A stretch of 12,780 bases of DNA from Methanobacteriota archaeon (GCA_002697705.1 NZXL01000006.1:1-12780), one strand, 5' to 3'. Shown: positions 5,958 to 12,587, counted from the stretch's first letter. Numbers and translations: made by a program. Notes: generated by a model from the sequence alone, not told the origin.

Positions 5958-7427
5958 ATGGGACTATTCGATAAATTTCGCAAGCGAGTAATCGAAGTGG
6001 TCGAAGAAGCCGACAGCGACGCTCTTTCTGCCAAAGAAGATACTGCTGAGGCATTAGAGGCAATCAACCAATTACAAGAGCATGAAGCAGCACAATCACA
6101 ATTAGAAAGCCAACCAAACCAAGTCGAACAAGAAAACCCCTTTGTAGAGCAGGATGAAGAGGATTTCTGGGATGATGAAATAGAAGAAGAGGCAGAAGTT
6201 GAAGAACAAAACCATTCCTCTGATGATGAGAATCAATTTGATGATGACGACTGGGAAGAATTCGATGACGACGAGGTAATAATTCCACAACAACTCTCTC
6301 GAAAGGAAAGAAAGCGACAACAGAGAGAAAAAAAGAGCCAAATAAAAGCGGCTAAGGCTCACAAAAAAGCAATGAGAAAAAGAGGTGCTGTTGAGGTGGC
6401 CCGCCCACAAGGTTCCAATGTCGACCTCTCCATGATGAGAACAACCACTGGGAGGCAACTGGTCGAGGTTAAACAAGCGCCAAAAGGCTCTGTCAAGAAG
6501 GCCGAAATAAAAACCGAAACAGGCACGAAAATCGAAGTAGATTTGGGTGGAGGTGTTGTTGAACAAGGCGGCAGGGTAATCAAAGCAGGAGGCGCTCTTG
6601 ATAATTTACTCGAAGAATTGGAATGGGTTCTTCTTGAATCAGATATCTCTAGTGATGCGGTTACAGCTGTAATCGATGCTTTGAGAAACAACCTTATCGG
6701 AGCAAGATTGAGAAAAGGAGCCGATCTTTCAAAGGTCGTTGAAGCCGCTTTGAAACGTTCTCTAAGGAATCTCTTATCAGCAGGATATTGGGATTTTGAT
6801 GCTTCAATCAAATCATTTATCGAGGCTGGAGACTCGCCTGTTGTAGTTATGTTAGTTGGGGTAAATGGAACTGGTAAGACTACTACAGCGGCAAAAATTG
6901 CCAAGCGACTTTTAGACATGAATCTCTCAGTTATTGCGGCAGCAGGCGATACTTTTAGGGCAGGAGCAATTCAACAATTAGAAGCACATTGCGAGAATTT
7001 GGGAATACGATGCATCTCTAGTGAAAGAGGCGGAGATACTGCAGCGATTGCAAGAGACGCCATCGAATCAGCACAGGCGAAAAACATCGACGTTGTTTTG
7101 GTTGACACCGCCGGAAGAATGCAAAATAAAACCAATCTAATGAATGAACTAAACAAGGTTAGAAGGGTCGCAAATCCACACTTGACACTATTTGTCGGGG
7201 ATTCTTTGGCCGGAAACGATGCGGTTGACCAAGCCAGAATGTTCCAAGAAATAATGAAATTCGATGGTGCGGTTTTGACCAAAGTAGATACCGATGCAAA
7301 AGGCGGTGCGGGACTATCGATTGCTTTTGCAACCGGTAGACCAATTGTTTTTGCTGGAATTGGCCAAGGATATGACGATTTGAAGCAATTTGACCCCGAT
7401 TGGCTACTCGAACAGATGTTTGAATAA
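5958..7427 (+). CDS. ftsY: Signal recognition particle receptor FtsY
   Basis: This 489-residue SRP GTPase docks SRP-bound ribosomes at the membrane. Residues 1-20 are an amphipathic basic start (MGLFDKFRKRVIEVVEE). Residues about 45-110 are extremely acidic (DEEDFWDDEIEEE, DDDDWEEFDDDE) and 114-145 strongly basic (SRKERKRQQREKK, KKAMRKRG), a charged extension longer than in most archaeal FtsY. The N domain follows at about 205-290, and then the G domain: P-loop G301-T309 (GVNGTGKTT), DTFRAG from 331, DTAGR 383-387, TKVD 441-444 then TDAKGG, and GIGQGYDDL.. FD near the end. GAGG overlapping the prefoldin stop, with an ATG at 5958, supports the start; the gap between genes is only 9 nt, so the two are co-transcribed and probably coupled. 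Confidence 0.97.
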   Translation: MGLFDKFRKRVIEVVEEADSDALSAKEDTAEALEAINQLQEHEAAQSQLESQPNQVEQENPFVEQDEEDFWDDEIEEEAEVEEQNHSSDDENQFDDDDWEEFDDDEVIIPQQLSRKERKRQQREKKSQIKAAKAHKKAMRKRGAVEVARPQGSNVDLSMMRTTTGRQLVEVKQAPKGSVKKAEIKTETGTKIEVDLGGGVVEQGGRVIKAGGALDNLLEELEWVLLESDISSDAVTAVIDALRNNLIGARLRKGADLSKVVEAALKRSLRNLLSAGYWDFDASIKSFIEAGDSPVVVMLVGVNGTGKTTTAAKIAKRLLDMNLSVIAAAGDTFRAGAIQQLEAHCENLGIRCISSERGGDTAAIARDAIESAQAKNIDVVLVDTAGRMQNKTNLMNELNKVRRVANPHLTLFVGDSLAGNDAVDQARMFQEIMKFDGAVLTKVDTDAKGGAGLSIAFATGRPIVFAGIGQGYDDLKQFDPDWLLEQMFE

Positions 7428-7466
7428 TAGCGTAGGAAAAAAAGACCAGTACCTCCTGGGAGTTAC

Positions 7467-7844
7467 ATGACCGAGATATTTAGTGATGAAGATACCGCCA
7501 AATTATTCCAACTTGTCCACATGTTCCAACGCTCTGCATTACTCCATATGGGCTACATTCCAGACCAAAATGGAAATCGCTATTTTGACATGGCCGAAGC
7601 CAAAGAAGGCATCGATTTGCTTAGAATGTTACAGAATAAGACCAATGGCAACTTAAACGACAAAGAAACCCAGCTACTACGAAGCGTGATTAGCGAATTA
7701 CAATTACAATTCATGAAAGCACCAACACTAAATCGACAAGCCGAGGATGAAGAGGCACAATCTGAAACAATAAGAGAAACCTTCGCAAATCCAAAATCTG
7801 GCCCCGTGGAAGAATTATCAGACCCGAAAGAAGGCGAAGAATAG
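7467..7844 (+). CDS. DUF1844 family protein
   Basis: A 125-residue soluble protein. Residues 9-83 match the DUF1844 pattern as I know it: F..LVHMFQRSALLHMGYIP, then MAEAKEGIDLLRMLQNKTNGNLNDKE..LL...ISELQLQF. In bacteria this domain is short, helical and of unknown function. The last 40 residues are acidic and likely disordered. GGGAG at 7458-7462, 4 nt before the ATG, serves as Shine-Dalgarno and may be partly masked by the preceding CTCC. It follows ftsY by 39 nt on the same strand and precedes the tail-anchored receiver-like gene, so it is probably in the operon. A role near SRP or membrane targeting is suggested only by this context. Confidence 0.85.
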   Translation: MTEIFSDEDTAKLFQLVHMFQRSALLHMGYIPDQNGNRYFDMAEAKEGIDLLRMLQNKTNGNLNDKETQLLRSVISELQLQFMKAPTLNRQAEDEEAQSETIRETFANPKSGPVEELSDPKEGEE

Positions 7845-7883
7845 GGAATTTTATCCGGTTGTTTGATGAGTAAGGGAAATATC

Positions 7884-7889
7884 GGAGGA
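7884..7889 (+). promoter_or_regulatory. Strong Shine-Dalgarno GGAGGA choosing the start at 7899
   Basis: GGAGGA lies 9 nt before the ATG at 7899. In-frame starts at 7863 (TTG) and 7866 lie upstream of it, and the ATG at 7890 touches it directly, so 7899 is the best-supported start of the receiver-like gene. Confidence 0.75.
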
Positions 7890-7898
7890 ATGATTGAC

Positions 7899-8597
7899 AT
7901 GGCTTATGTTTCCAATAATTCAAACGAGGAATCTCCAACAGTCCTTATCGTTGACAATAATGCAATGTCTCTTCAAAGGCTTAGTAGGCTATTTAAGGTC
8001 AAAGATTTCAATATTGAAATATGTGAAGATGGAGATAAAGCAGTTGACGAATATATCAGACTCGACCCCGAATTGGTAGTATTGTCACTAGATATCCCTT
8101 CCTTGGATGGACATTTGGCAGCATTGGAAATGAGAGAGCATGGCGGCGAGGCTAGAATCCTATTCATCGCCCCTAAGCGCCTTTCAACCCTCGCCCAAGA
8201 CGCTGCTCTTTCCGCCGGCGCAGTAGCATGTTTAGAAAAACCGATTTCAGCAACATCTCTTGAAGAGAGTTGGGAGCAAATTTTAGGACCAATTCCAGAA
8301 GCCCCAGGTTTAGAAGATTTAGATCAACTATATCCTGAAGACAGAATAAAGGTCGAAGAAGATGATGGCCCTATGTCACTTCCACCTTTGCCCGCACTCC
8401 CGGGCCTACCTTTGCCAGGCGCACCTTCAATGGACGCACCAACGGATTTATCTGTAGAATTGCCAGTTAGTTTACCTCCTTTGGGGGCAACTCCTGCCAA
8501 AGAAAAGAAATCAGGGAAACTAAAATTTATTCTTTTACTATTGGTCGCAACACTAGGTGGAGTTGGCTACTATGCTTACTCTAACAACATGTTTTGA
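7899..8597 (+). CDS. Tail-anchored pseudo-receiver (CheY-like) protein lacking the phospho-acceptor Asp
   Basis: This 232-residue protein has a CheY-like fold at 13-130, a Pro/Leu-rich linker at about 155-205 (PPLPALPGLPLPGAP) and a C-terminal membrane helix at about 208-226 (KFILLLLVATLGGVGYYAY), with only a few residues after it. Receiver landmarks are present in altered form. The acidic pair is D19-N20 (VDNN instead of VDD). The phospho-acceptor position, judged from the LVVLS-L-D-I-PSLDG motif, is Ser63. The switch Thr/Ser position is Ala91 or Pro92. The conserved Lys (K114-P115) is kept. It is therefore probably not a phosphorylated switch but a binding module held at the cytoplasmic face of the membrane. 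No output DNA-binding or enzymatic domain exists. It follows the DUF1844 gene in the ftsY operon, and its 3' end overlaps a convergent gene by 22 nt. Confidence 0.85.
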   Translation: MAYVSNNSNEESPTVLIVDNNAMSLQRLSRLFKVKDFNIEICEDGDKAVDEYIRLDPELVVLSLDIPSLDGHLAALEMREHGGEARILFIAPKRLSTLAQDAALSAGAVACLEKPISATSLEESWEQILGPIPEAPGLEDLDQLYPEDRIKVEEDDGPMSLPPLPALPGLPLPGAPSMDAPTDLSVELPVSLPPLGATPAKEKKSGKLKFILLLLVATLGGVGYYAYSNNMF

Positions 8598-8833
8598 TTT
8601 TGTATTTGGACGTTAGTTGGGACAACCATAAACCTTGCATTCTCAGTTATTTGAGTACCAGGTGGCGCAGAGATAACAGATACTACAGTGACACTAGAAT
8701 CTTCTAGAAGTGTCGGATCGCAAAACATTAGCCTTGAGTCTAATTTACGGCTTTTATTCCAAGCATTCCAAAGTAACCAAGAAGGCAAGAAAAGACATAA
8801 TACGGCGATAAACCATAGGAAAAGAGCTGTCAA
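8576..8833 (-). CDS. Small single-span membrane protein coupled to pyrF
   Basis: An 85-residue protein of unknown family. Residues 2-23 form one hydrophobic helix (TALFLWFIAVLCLFLPSWLL) at the N-terminus. A short basic stretch (NKSRKL) follows, then a roughly 55-residue soluble domain with beta character (SSVTVVSVISAPPGTQIT, ARFMVVPTNVQI). The start is a TTG at 8831-8833 whose last two bases are part of the TGA stop of pyrF (TTGA overlap), the hallmark of translational coupling. No ATG exists that would keep the helix. Because K/R follow the helix, the N-terminus is probably outside and the soluble part cytoplasmic. Its last codons overlap the receiver-like gene on the other strand. That it is real rests on the coupling and on coding-like composition; homologues were not checked. 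Confidence 0.65.
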   Translation of the reverse strand: MTALFLWFIAVLCLFLPSWLLWNAWNKSRKLDSRLMFCDPTLLEDSSVTVVSVISAPPGTQITENARFMVVPTNVQIQNQNMLLE

Positions 8834-9636
8834 CTAATCACCTTTTTTTCTAGCAAAGCATTCCAAGAAAGTTCAGCATAAGCCTTGGCACTTTCAGCCG
8901 GGTTATCCGACTTATGAATTCCTGAACCGACAATGATACAATCTGAGCCAGCATGAATTGCTTCATCTGGAGCACCGTACCTTTGCCCCATTTCTCCATC
9001 CCCAACCGCTATGTTTACTCCAGGAGTCCAGATCAATTTCCCTTGTCCCACAGCAACTCGCAGTTTCTTCAACTCTTCAGGTTTGGAGCCATTGCCAATA
9101 AAACCAAACACACCATCATGTGCAGAGCCCAATTTAACCACAGTTTCAGTATAATCTGGAGATAACAAATTACCTCTGCTCGACATTTGAGCTAGTAATA
9201 AAACTCCTCCACTGCGCCCAACATCCGACCATCCAGCCTGCAAACCATCAACAATATCAGGGCCCGAAATCAAATGGGCAGTAACTAAGTCTGACCAACT
9301 TCTAATATCATAAATTCCCGCCATTTGGTCTCTACTAATTTTACCAATATCGGCAAACTTTCTATCTTCAAAAATCAGCAAATCCATCTTTTTTGCCTTT
9401 GAACAAAAATCCTTCCAAGATTCGACACTCCAATCATCAATCAAGTCGACGTGAGTCTTCAAAGCCGCTAAATATGGCCCAACTTGGTCCAATAATTCAT
9501 TCAATCCAGCCATGGTTCTTCTATCTGCGGCAAGGCAAACCAAACTTTGTTTTCTGCAGGCGACTTCCATGTAAGTCCTAGCCATCGGTAGAGTGTTGTT
9601 TATCCAACGCTCACCCCATATCTCTGATGCCTGCAT
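8830..9636 (-). CDS. pyrF: Orotidine 5'-phosphate decarboxylase, eukaryote-like (URA3-type)
   Basis: It makes UMP from OMP in the last step of de novo pyrimidine synthesis. At 268 residues it has the length of yeast Ura3, and it aligns along its whole length in memory-based comparison: LAADRRT, GPYLAALKTHVDLIDD, LIFEDRKFADIG, MAGIYDIRSWSDLVTAH, GPDIVDGL, GFIGNG, TPGVNIAVGDGEMGQRY. The catalytic network is intact: Lys60, Asp91, Lys93 and Asp96, the latter three carrying the same numbers as in yeast. Gln in MGQRY, which helps hold the phosphate, is kept. The conserved Arg of the VGRG phosphate loop is replaced by Ser238 (IIVGSGIH), which is unusual. A TATA-like AATATATT lies upstream. The downstream small membrane protein gene overlaps by 4 nt. 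Confidence 0.95.
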   Translation of the reverse strand: MQASEIWGERWINNTLPMARTYMEVACRKQSLVCLAADRRTMAGLNELLDQVGPYLAALKTHVDLIDDWSVESWKDFCSKAKKMDLLIFEDRKFADIGKISRDQMAGIYDIRSWSDLVTAHLISGPDIVDGLQAGWSDVGRSGGVLLLAQMSSRGNLLSPDYTETVVKLGSAHDGVFGFIGNGSKPEELKKLRVAVGQGKLIWTPGVNIAVGDGEMGQRYGAPDEAIHAGSDCIIVGSGIHKSDNPAESAKAYAELSWNALLEKKVIS

Positions 9637-9677
9637 GTTAACGGCGAAGAGTTCCTTATCCTCATAACTTACGGCGA

Positions 9678-9685
9678 ATATATTT
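9678..9685 (-). promoter_or_regulatory. TATA-like element of pyrF
   Basis: AATATATT (palindromic) is followed in the pyrF direction by 41 bases before the ATG at 9636, so transcription would begin near 9655 with a leader of about 20 nt. ACGGCGAA occurs twice nearby, at 9641-9648 and 9671-9678, exactly 30 bases apart. Confidence 0.45.
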
Positions 9686-9698
9686 TTTTTGATTTTAA

Positions 9699-9704
9699 TT
9701 TAAA
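9699..9704 (+). promoter_or_regulatory. TATA box (TTTAAA in a TTTTAATTTAAAA tract) of the S15 lipoprotein gene
   Basis: The AT tract 9693-9705 contains TTTAAA about 38 bases before the ATG at 9742. A start 25 bases downstream of the box gives a leader of about 13 nt. There is no Shine-Dalgarno before the ATG. The box is back-to-back with that of pyrF. Confidence 0.5.
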
Positions 9705-9741
9705 ACATCAAGTTCTTCAAAGTGAACTGACTGAGTAAACC

Positions 9742-11544
9742 ATGCGAGAAGCGGTATTCATGACCTGTTTGGTTTTGACAATGTCGCTTTCTGGTTGTTT
9801 TGGTAGCGAAGAATCATCCAGTGCCGAGGATGAAGAAACGCTTTACCCCGATATTTATTCTCGCCATACTTTAGATTGGAACTGGTCTGATAGCTATTCA
9901 TATGTTTTAGAGCCAGGGCCTTATACCGCCCTTGAGGTTCAAGAAGCATTTATCGAAGTAGATACTTCAGATATTTGGGAAACAGGCCCACCAACATCCA
10001 ACGTACATCTATCATATTGGCTTCCATCCAATACTCAAGAAGGCGAACAGGTCCCTGTAATTGCAGTAGTAAGTCCATATTTCTCATATGGCCAACCAGG
10101 CGATGAATCGGGCGCAACAAATGTTGTTGGTGCTGGAAGAGGCGAATTTATTTTCGACAATTACATTCCTCATGGCTATGCCTTTGCTCAAGTGTCAGTT
10201 TTTGGAACTGAAGAATCCAGTGGATGTTTTGACTATCGTGGCGCAGGAGAGGGACTTGGCATTCACTCGGCAGTAGAATGGCTCGGATCTCAAAATTGGT
10301 CGAATGGTAAAGTCGGACTTTATGGTAAATCCTATGAAGGCGCCACACAATGGGAAGCTGCAGCCCTTGGTAGCGAATATCTGGCAACCATTGTTCCAAT
10401 ATCGGGAACCACAGGACTTCACCCTCTTCTATACAAGAATGGTAGCGCAGAGGCTAGAAGTCAAGTAATGCATATGAATTATTTTAGTAGTACTGTGGAT
10501 TATAATGCGGATGATTTGGACAATATTTGCCCTGATATAATCGAAGGATTTTTTGCAGGGCCAGTAACATATGGTCTAGGGGAATTAGATCCTTACATGG
10601 AAAATTACTATGATGAGAGAGAACACATTTCTAAAGCATTGACAAATTATAATGGTAGCATATATTGGGTTCAAGGAATGCAGGATTGGAATGTCGATCC
10701 ACACCAAGTTTTCGGTGGCCCGCCTGGCACAGTTTGGTATCAAGACTTCATCGAAGCAGGATTTGATGTTCGCGGCATGCTTGGTCAATGGGAGCACAAC
10801 TACCCTGACCAATGGACAAAACATAATGCCCAAGATAGCGGATATGGTGGCGAAGCAATTCATAACATGACAAGATGGGATTGGGGGCAAGACTTGTTTG
10901 AATGGTTTGAATACTATCTCAAAGGAGTTGGAGAAAAACCAGAAACCCACGCCCAAATCCAACGCAATGATGGTCAATGGAGAATTGAAGAATCTTGGCC
11001 GCCAACCGATTCCGATATATTTTCCCTCGATCTATCCGATTGTCAAAATAATGGTGCTTTTATCGGCGGAGGCGCGCCAGTTGTTGGAGGCGGACAATCA
11101 GTAACTGTTGAGTGTCCAGGGGTCAACGAAGAAGACCTACACATCTCTGGTTTAGCAACAATACACATTCCAACAGTTCCAACATTTGATGGAGGTCAAG
11201 TTTTCGTTGAACTTCAAGATGCGCAAACCGGACTTAGACTCGGCCATGCTACTATGGATGTTAGATACCATGCGGGGGGCTCTGAGCCACAAACAGTAAT
11301 TCCAAGTCAGACCATTACCTTGCTAATGGAATTCCAAGGAATGGACGTGATTCTGCCTGCAGGCAATGGGCTTCGCTTCGTAATTACAGATACTGGTGAA
11401 GATTACCTTGCTCCTGCATGCGGAACCGCATGTGTGGTTCACGTTTTACCATCCATGTCAACATTTGAAGCGCCAATAATCGACAGAACAAATTCCGAAG
11501 TACTAATCACTCCACAAGGCGAAGAAGCGGCAAATAATCAGTAA
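9742..11544 (+). CDS. Lipoprotein X-Pro dipeptidyl-peptidase / CocE-NonD family hydrolase (S15)
   Basis: A 600-residue exported alpha/beta hydrolase. The N-terminus MREAVFMTCLVLTMSLSGC is a lipoprotein signal with lipobox LSGC and lipidated Cys19; an acidic linker follows (EESSSAEDEE). The hydrolase domain spans about 60-390: the nucleophile is Ser197 in GKSYEG, the acid Asp315 in GMQDWNVDP and the base His352 in GQWEHNYP, in the spacing of S15/CocE enzymes. Residues 425-585 form a beta-rich C-terminal jelly-roll-like domain (X-Pro DPP C-terminal type; SGLATIHIPTVPTFDGGQVFVEL). Family substrates are X-Pro peptides or esters; the true substrate cannot be told. It probably sits on the cell surface, matching the exported subtilase upstream in a protein-degrading lifestyle. 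It has its own promoter and ends directly against the convergent regulator gene. Confidence 0.92.
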   Translation: MREAVFMTCLVLTMSLSGCFGSEESSSAEDEETLYPDIYSRHTLDWNWSDSYSYVLEPGPYTALEVQEAFIEVDTSDIWETGPPTSNVHLSYWLPSNTQEGEQVPVIAVVSPYFSYGQPGDESGATNVVGAGRGEFIFDNYIPHGYAFAQVSVFGTEESSGCFDYRGAGEGLGIHSAVEWLGSQNWSNGKVGLYGKSYEGATQWEAAALGSEYLATIVPISGTTGLHPLLYKNGSAEARSQVMHMNYFSSTVDYNADDLDNICPDIIEGFFAGPVTYGLGELDPYMENYYDEREHISKALTNYNGSIYWVQGMQDWNVDPHQVFGGPPGTVWYQDFIEAGFDVRGMLGQWEHNYPDQWTKHNAQDSGYGGEAIHNMTRWDWGQDLFEWFEYYLKGVGEKPETHAQIQRNDGQWRIEESWPPTDSDIFSLDLSDCQNNGAFIGGGAPVVGGGQSVTVECPGVNEEDLHISGLATIHIPTVPTFDGGQVFVELQDAQTGLRLGHATMDVRYHAGGSEPQTVIPSQTITLLMEFQGMDVILPAGNGLRFVITDTGEDYLAPACGTACVVHVLPSMSTFEAPIIDRTNSEVLITPQGEEAANNQ

Positions 11545-12108
11545 TCAACCAATACTTCTCAATCGAAGTGCATTCACTAGATCCATTCTGCTAACTAGTC
11601 CAACCAATAAGTCATTCTCGGTAACTAGTAACGCTTCTTCCTCTACTAACCTTCTTCTTGCTTCAGAAACTGAAAGCCCAATATCGATGACAGGAGGATT
11701 TCTATCCATTACCTGCTCAACTAGACCGGTACGATGAGCGCCCTTTTGCAAAACACTACTCTCTGAAACAATCCCCAGAATGTTGCCCTTTTCTGATATT
11801 ACAGGCAATTGGCTGATATCTCCTTGAACCATTCTATCTATTGCGGTTTGAACCGAATCTTGTAAGTGTAATGCTTTGACATTAGTGACCATTATATCAC
11901 CTACAGTATGCAGTTTTTCAGGACTTTCAAAACGAGATAAAGCGGTAACAATTTTTCTCAGTGTCGAAGACCTTGGGTCTACAGCTTCAGTTTCAACTTT
12001 AGCGATTATCGATTGAGCAACACCGGATAACTCAGACAATTGGAATTGCGTAAGTTCTAGCGATTTACGCCATCTGCGAATATGCTTTCCAGTTGGGACT
12101 TCCATCAT
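11545..12108 (-). CDS. Transcriptional regulator: XRE-type helix-turn-helix plus two CBS domains
   Basis: A 187-residue regulator. Residues 7-62 are an XRE/Cro helix-turn-helix (IRRWRKSLELTQFQLSEL then SGVAQSIIAKVE). Residues about 68-121 (VGDIMVTNVKALHLQDSVQTAIDRM..., SQLPVISEKGNILGIVSES) and 127-185 (VEQVMDRNPPVIDIGLSVSEARRRL, GLVSRMDLV) are two CBS domains forming one Bateman module, which in known proteins senses adenine nucleotides, SAM or similar ligands. This architecture is known in archaea (the HTH-CBS predicted regulators). The ATG at 12108 overlaps the stop of the upstream 84-residue gene (ATGA), so translation is coupled. Its stop directly abuts the stop of the convergent lipoprotein gene with no spacer. 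It may bind the inverted repeat at 12407-12444; this is inference. Confidence 0.93.
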   Translation of the reverse strand: MMEVPTGKHIRRWRKSLELTQFQLSELSGVAQSIIAKVETEAVDPRSSTLRKIVTALSRFESPEKLHTVGDIMVTNVKALHLQDSVQTAIDRMVQGDISQLPVISEKGNILGIVSESSVLQKGAHRTGLVEQVMDRNPPVIDIGLSVSEARRRLVEEEALLVTENDLLVGLVSRMDLVNALRLRSIG

Positions 12109-12359
12109 TCAATCCTCGAAACTATTTGGCTAATCAATTCGCTCAATTTAACTAATTCTTCTTTGAAGTCACGGCCCGGTATCTCAGGTAATTCAATACC
12201 TCGCCCATCACTTACCACGCCCTCAACTGTCGAAATTACCATCCCCCCACTCATCATCCACATCTGCAAAAATGAGCGTAGTTGGGGAGTATTCTCAATC
12301 GACATCTTACCTTCTTCCATATTCTTATCACACAACACCACCTCAATAGGTTTTGACAT
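12105..12359 (-). CDS. Hypothetical 84-residue protein, first gene of the HTH-CBS unit
   Basis: I do not recognise this protein. It is a mixed alpha/beta small soluble protein: an initial strand (IEVVLCDKN), a helix (TPQLRSFLQMWMMSG), then GGMVISTVEGVVSDGRGIELPEIPGR, and a final amphipathic helix (DFKEELVKLSELISQIVSRI). No signal peptide is seen; the methionine-rich WMMSGGM is moderately hydrophobic but too short to be a membrane segment. Its TGA stop overlaps the ATG of the HTH-CBS regulator by 4 nt, so the two are probably made together and may act together, for example as ligand sensor or co-regulator. There is no Shine-Dalgarno before the ATG at 12359, so the message may be leaderless. 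Confidence 0.75.
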   Translation of the reverse strand: MSKPIEVVLCDKNMEEGKMSIENTPQLRSFLQMWMMSGGMVISTVEGVVSDGRGIELPEIPGRDFKEELVKLSELISQIVSRIE

Positions 12360-12406
12360 TCGGAGGGCGAATTATCTTAATTTTCAAGACAAAGAAAACG
12401 ACCTAT

Positions 12407-12444
12407 TCATTTGCTCAAAATCCTAAAAACACGCGAGCAAATGA
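12407..12444. promoter_or_regulatory. 10-bp inverted repeat TCATTTGCTC-N18-GAGCAAATGA
   Basis: The arms 12407-12416 and 12435-12444 are perfectly complementary over 10 bases around an 18-base spacer, giving 28 bp between arm centres. They lie 48-85 bp upstream of the 84-residue gene and about 145-180 bp upstream of the glutamine synthetase start. The layout suits an operator for a dimeric or tetrameric regulator, possibly the HTH-CBS protein itself, though a long-loop hairpin is also possible. Confidence 0.55.
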
Positions 12445-12552
12445 CTATTTATAATAATAGAAATAACCAGTTAAAGTGGGCATATGAATAGAATTATTGA
12501 GGCAAGTTAGTCATACGATGCAAATTTACTGATAAAAAATGAGCGTATGTTT

Positions 12553-12558
12553 CATATA
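12553..12558 (+). promoter_or_regulatory. TATA-like element (CATATA) of glutamine synthetase
   Basis: CATATA lies about 30 bases upstream of the ATG at 12588, which predicts a very short leader or none. No clear Shine-Dalgarno is present. Confidence 0.45.
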
Positions 12559-12587
12559 CCGTCTCGTAAAGCCTGTGACTGATACAT

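Larger units (their letters stand above)
12360..12587. other. Divergent intergenic region before glutamine synthetase
   Basis: This 228-base, AT-rich region separates the HTH-CBS unit from the glutamine synthetase gene. It holds the 10-bp inverted repeat at 12407-12444, an AT-rich stretch with a CTATT...AATAG dyad at about 12445-12460, a weak CATACG/CGTATG pair (12512-12517 and 12544-12549) and a TATA-like box at 12553-12558. I see no small gene here with convincing features. Confidence 0.5.

Noticed and set aside
6064..7344. Several minus-strand open frames across ftsY
   Set aside because: They are antisense to a clear, highly conserved gene, and their low-complexity or Leu/Phe-rich content mirrors the acidic and basic repeats of FtsY.
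7452..7464. Hairpin CTC-CTGG-GAG before the DUF1844 gene as a regulatory element
   Set aside because: The stem is only 3-4 bp, too weak to claim beyond possible mild masking of the Shine-Dalgarno.
7863..7898. Earlier TTG/ATG starts of the receiver-like gene
   Set aside because: The strong GGAGGA lies downstream of these codons and is well spaced only for the ATG at 7899.
12082..12426. Plus-strand open frame across the 84-residue gene
   Set aside because: It is antisense to a gene with an ATGA coupling, and the composition (Ser/Ile-rich) is shadow-like.
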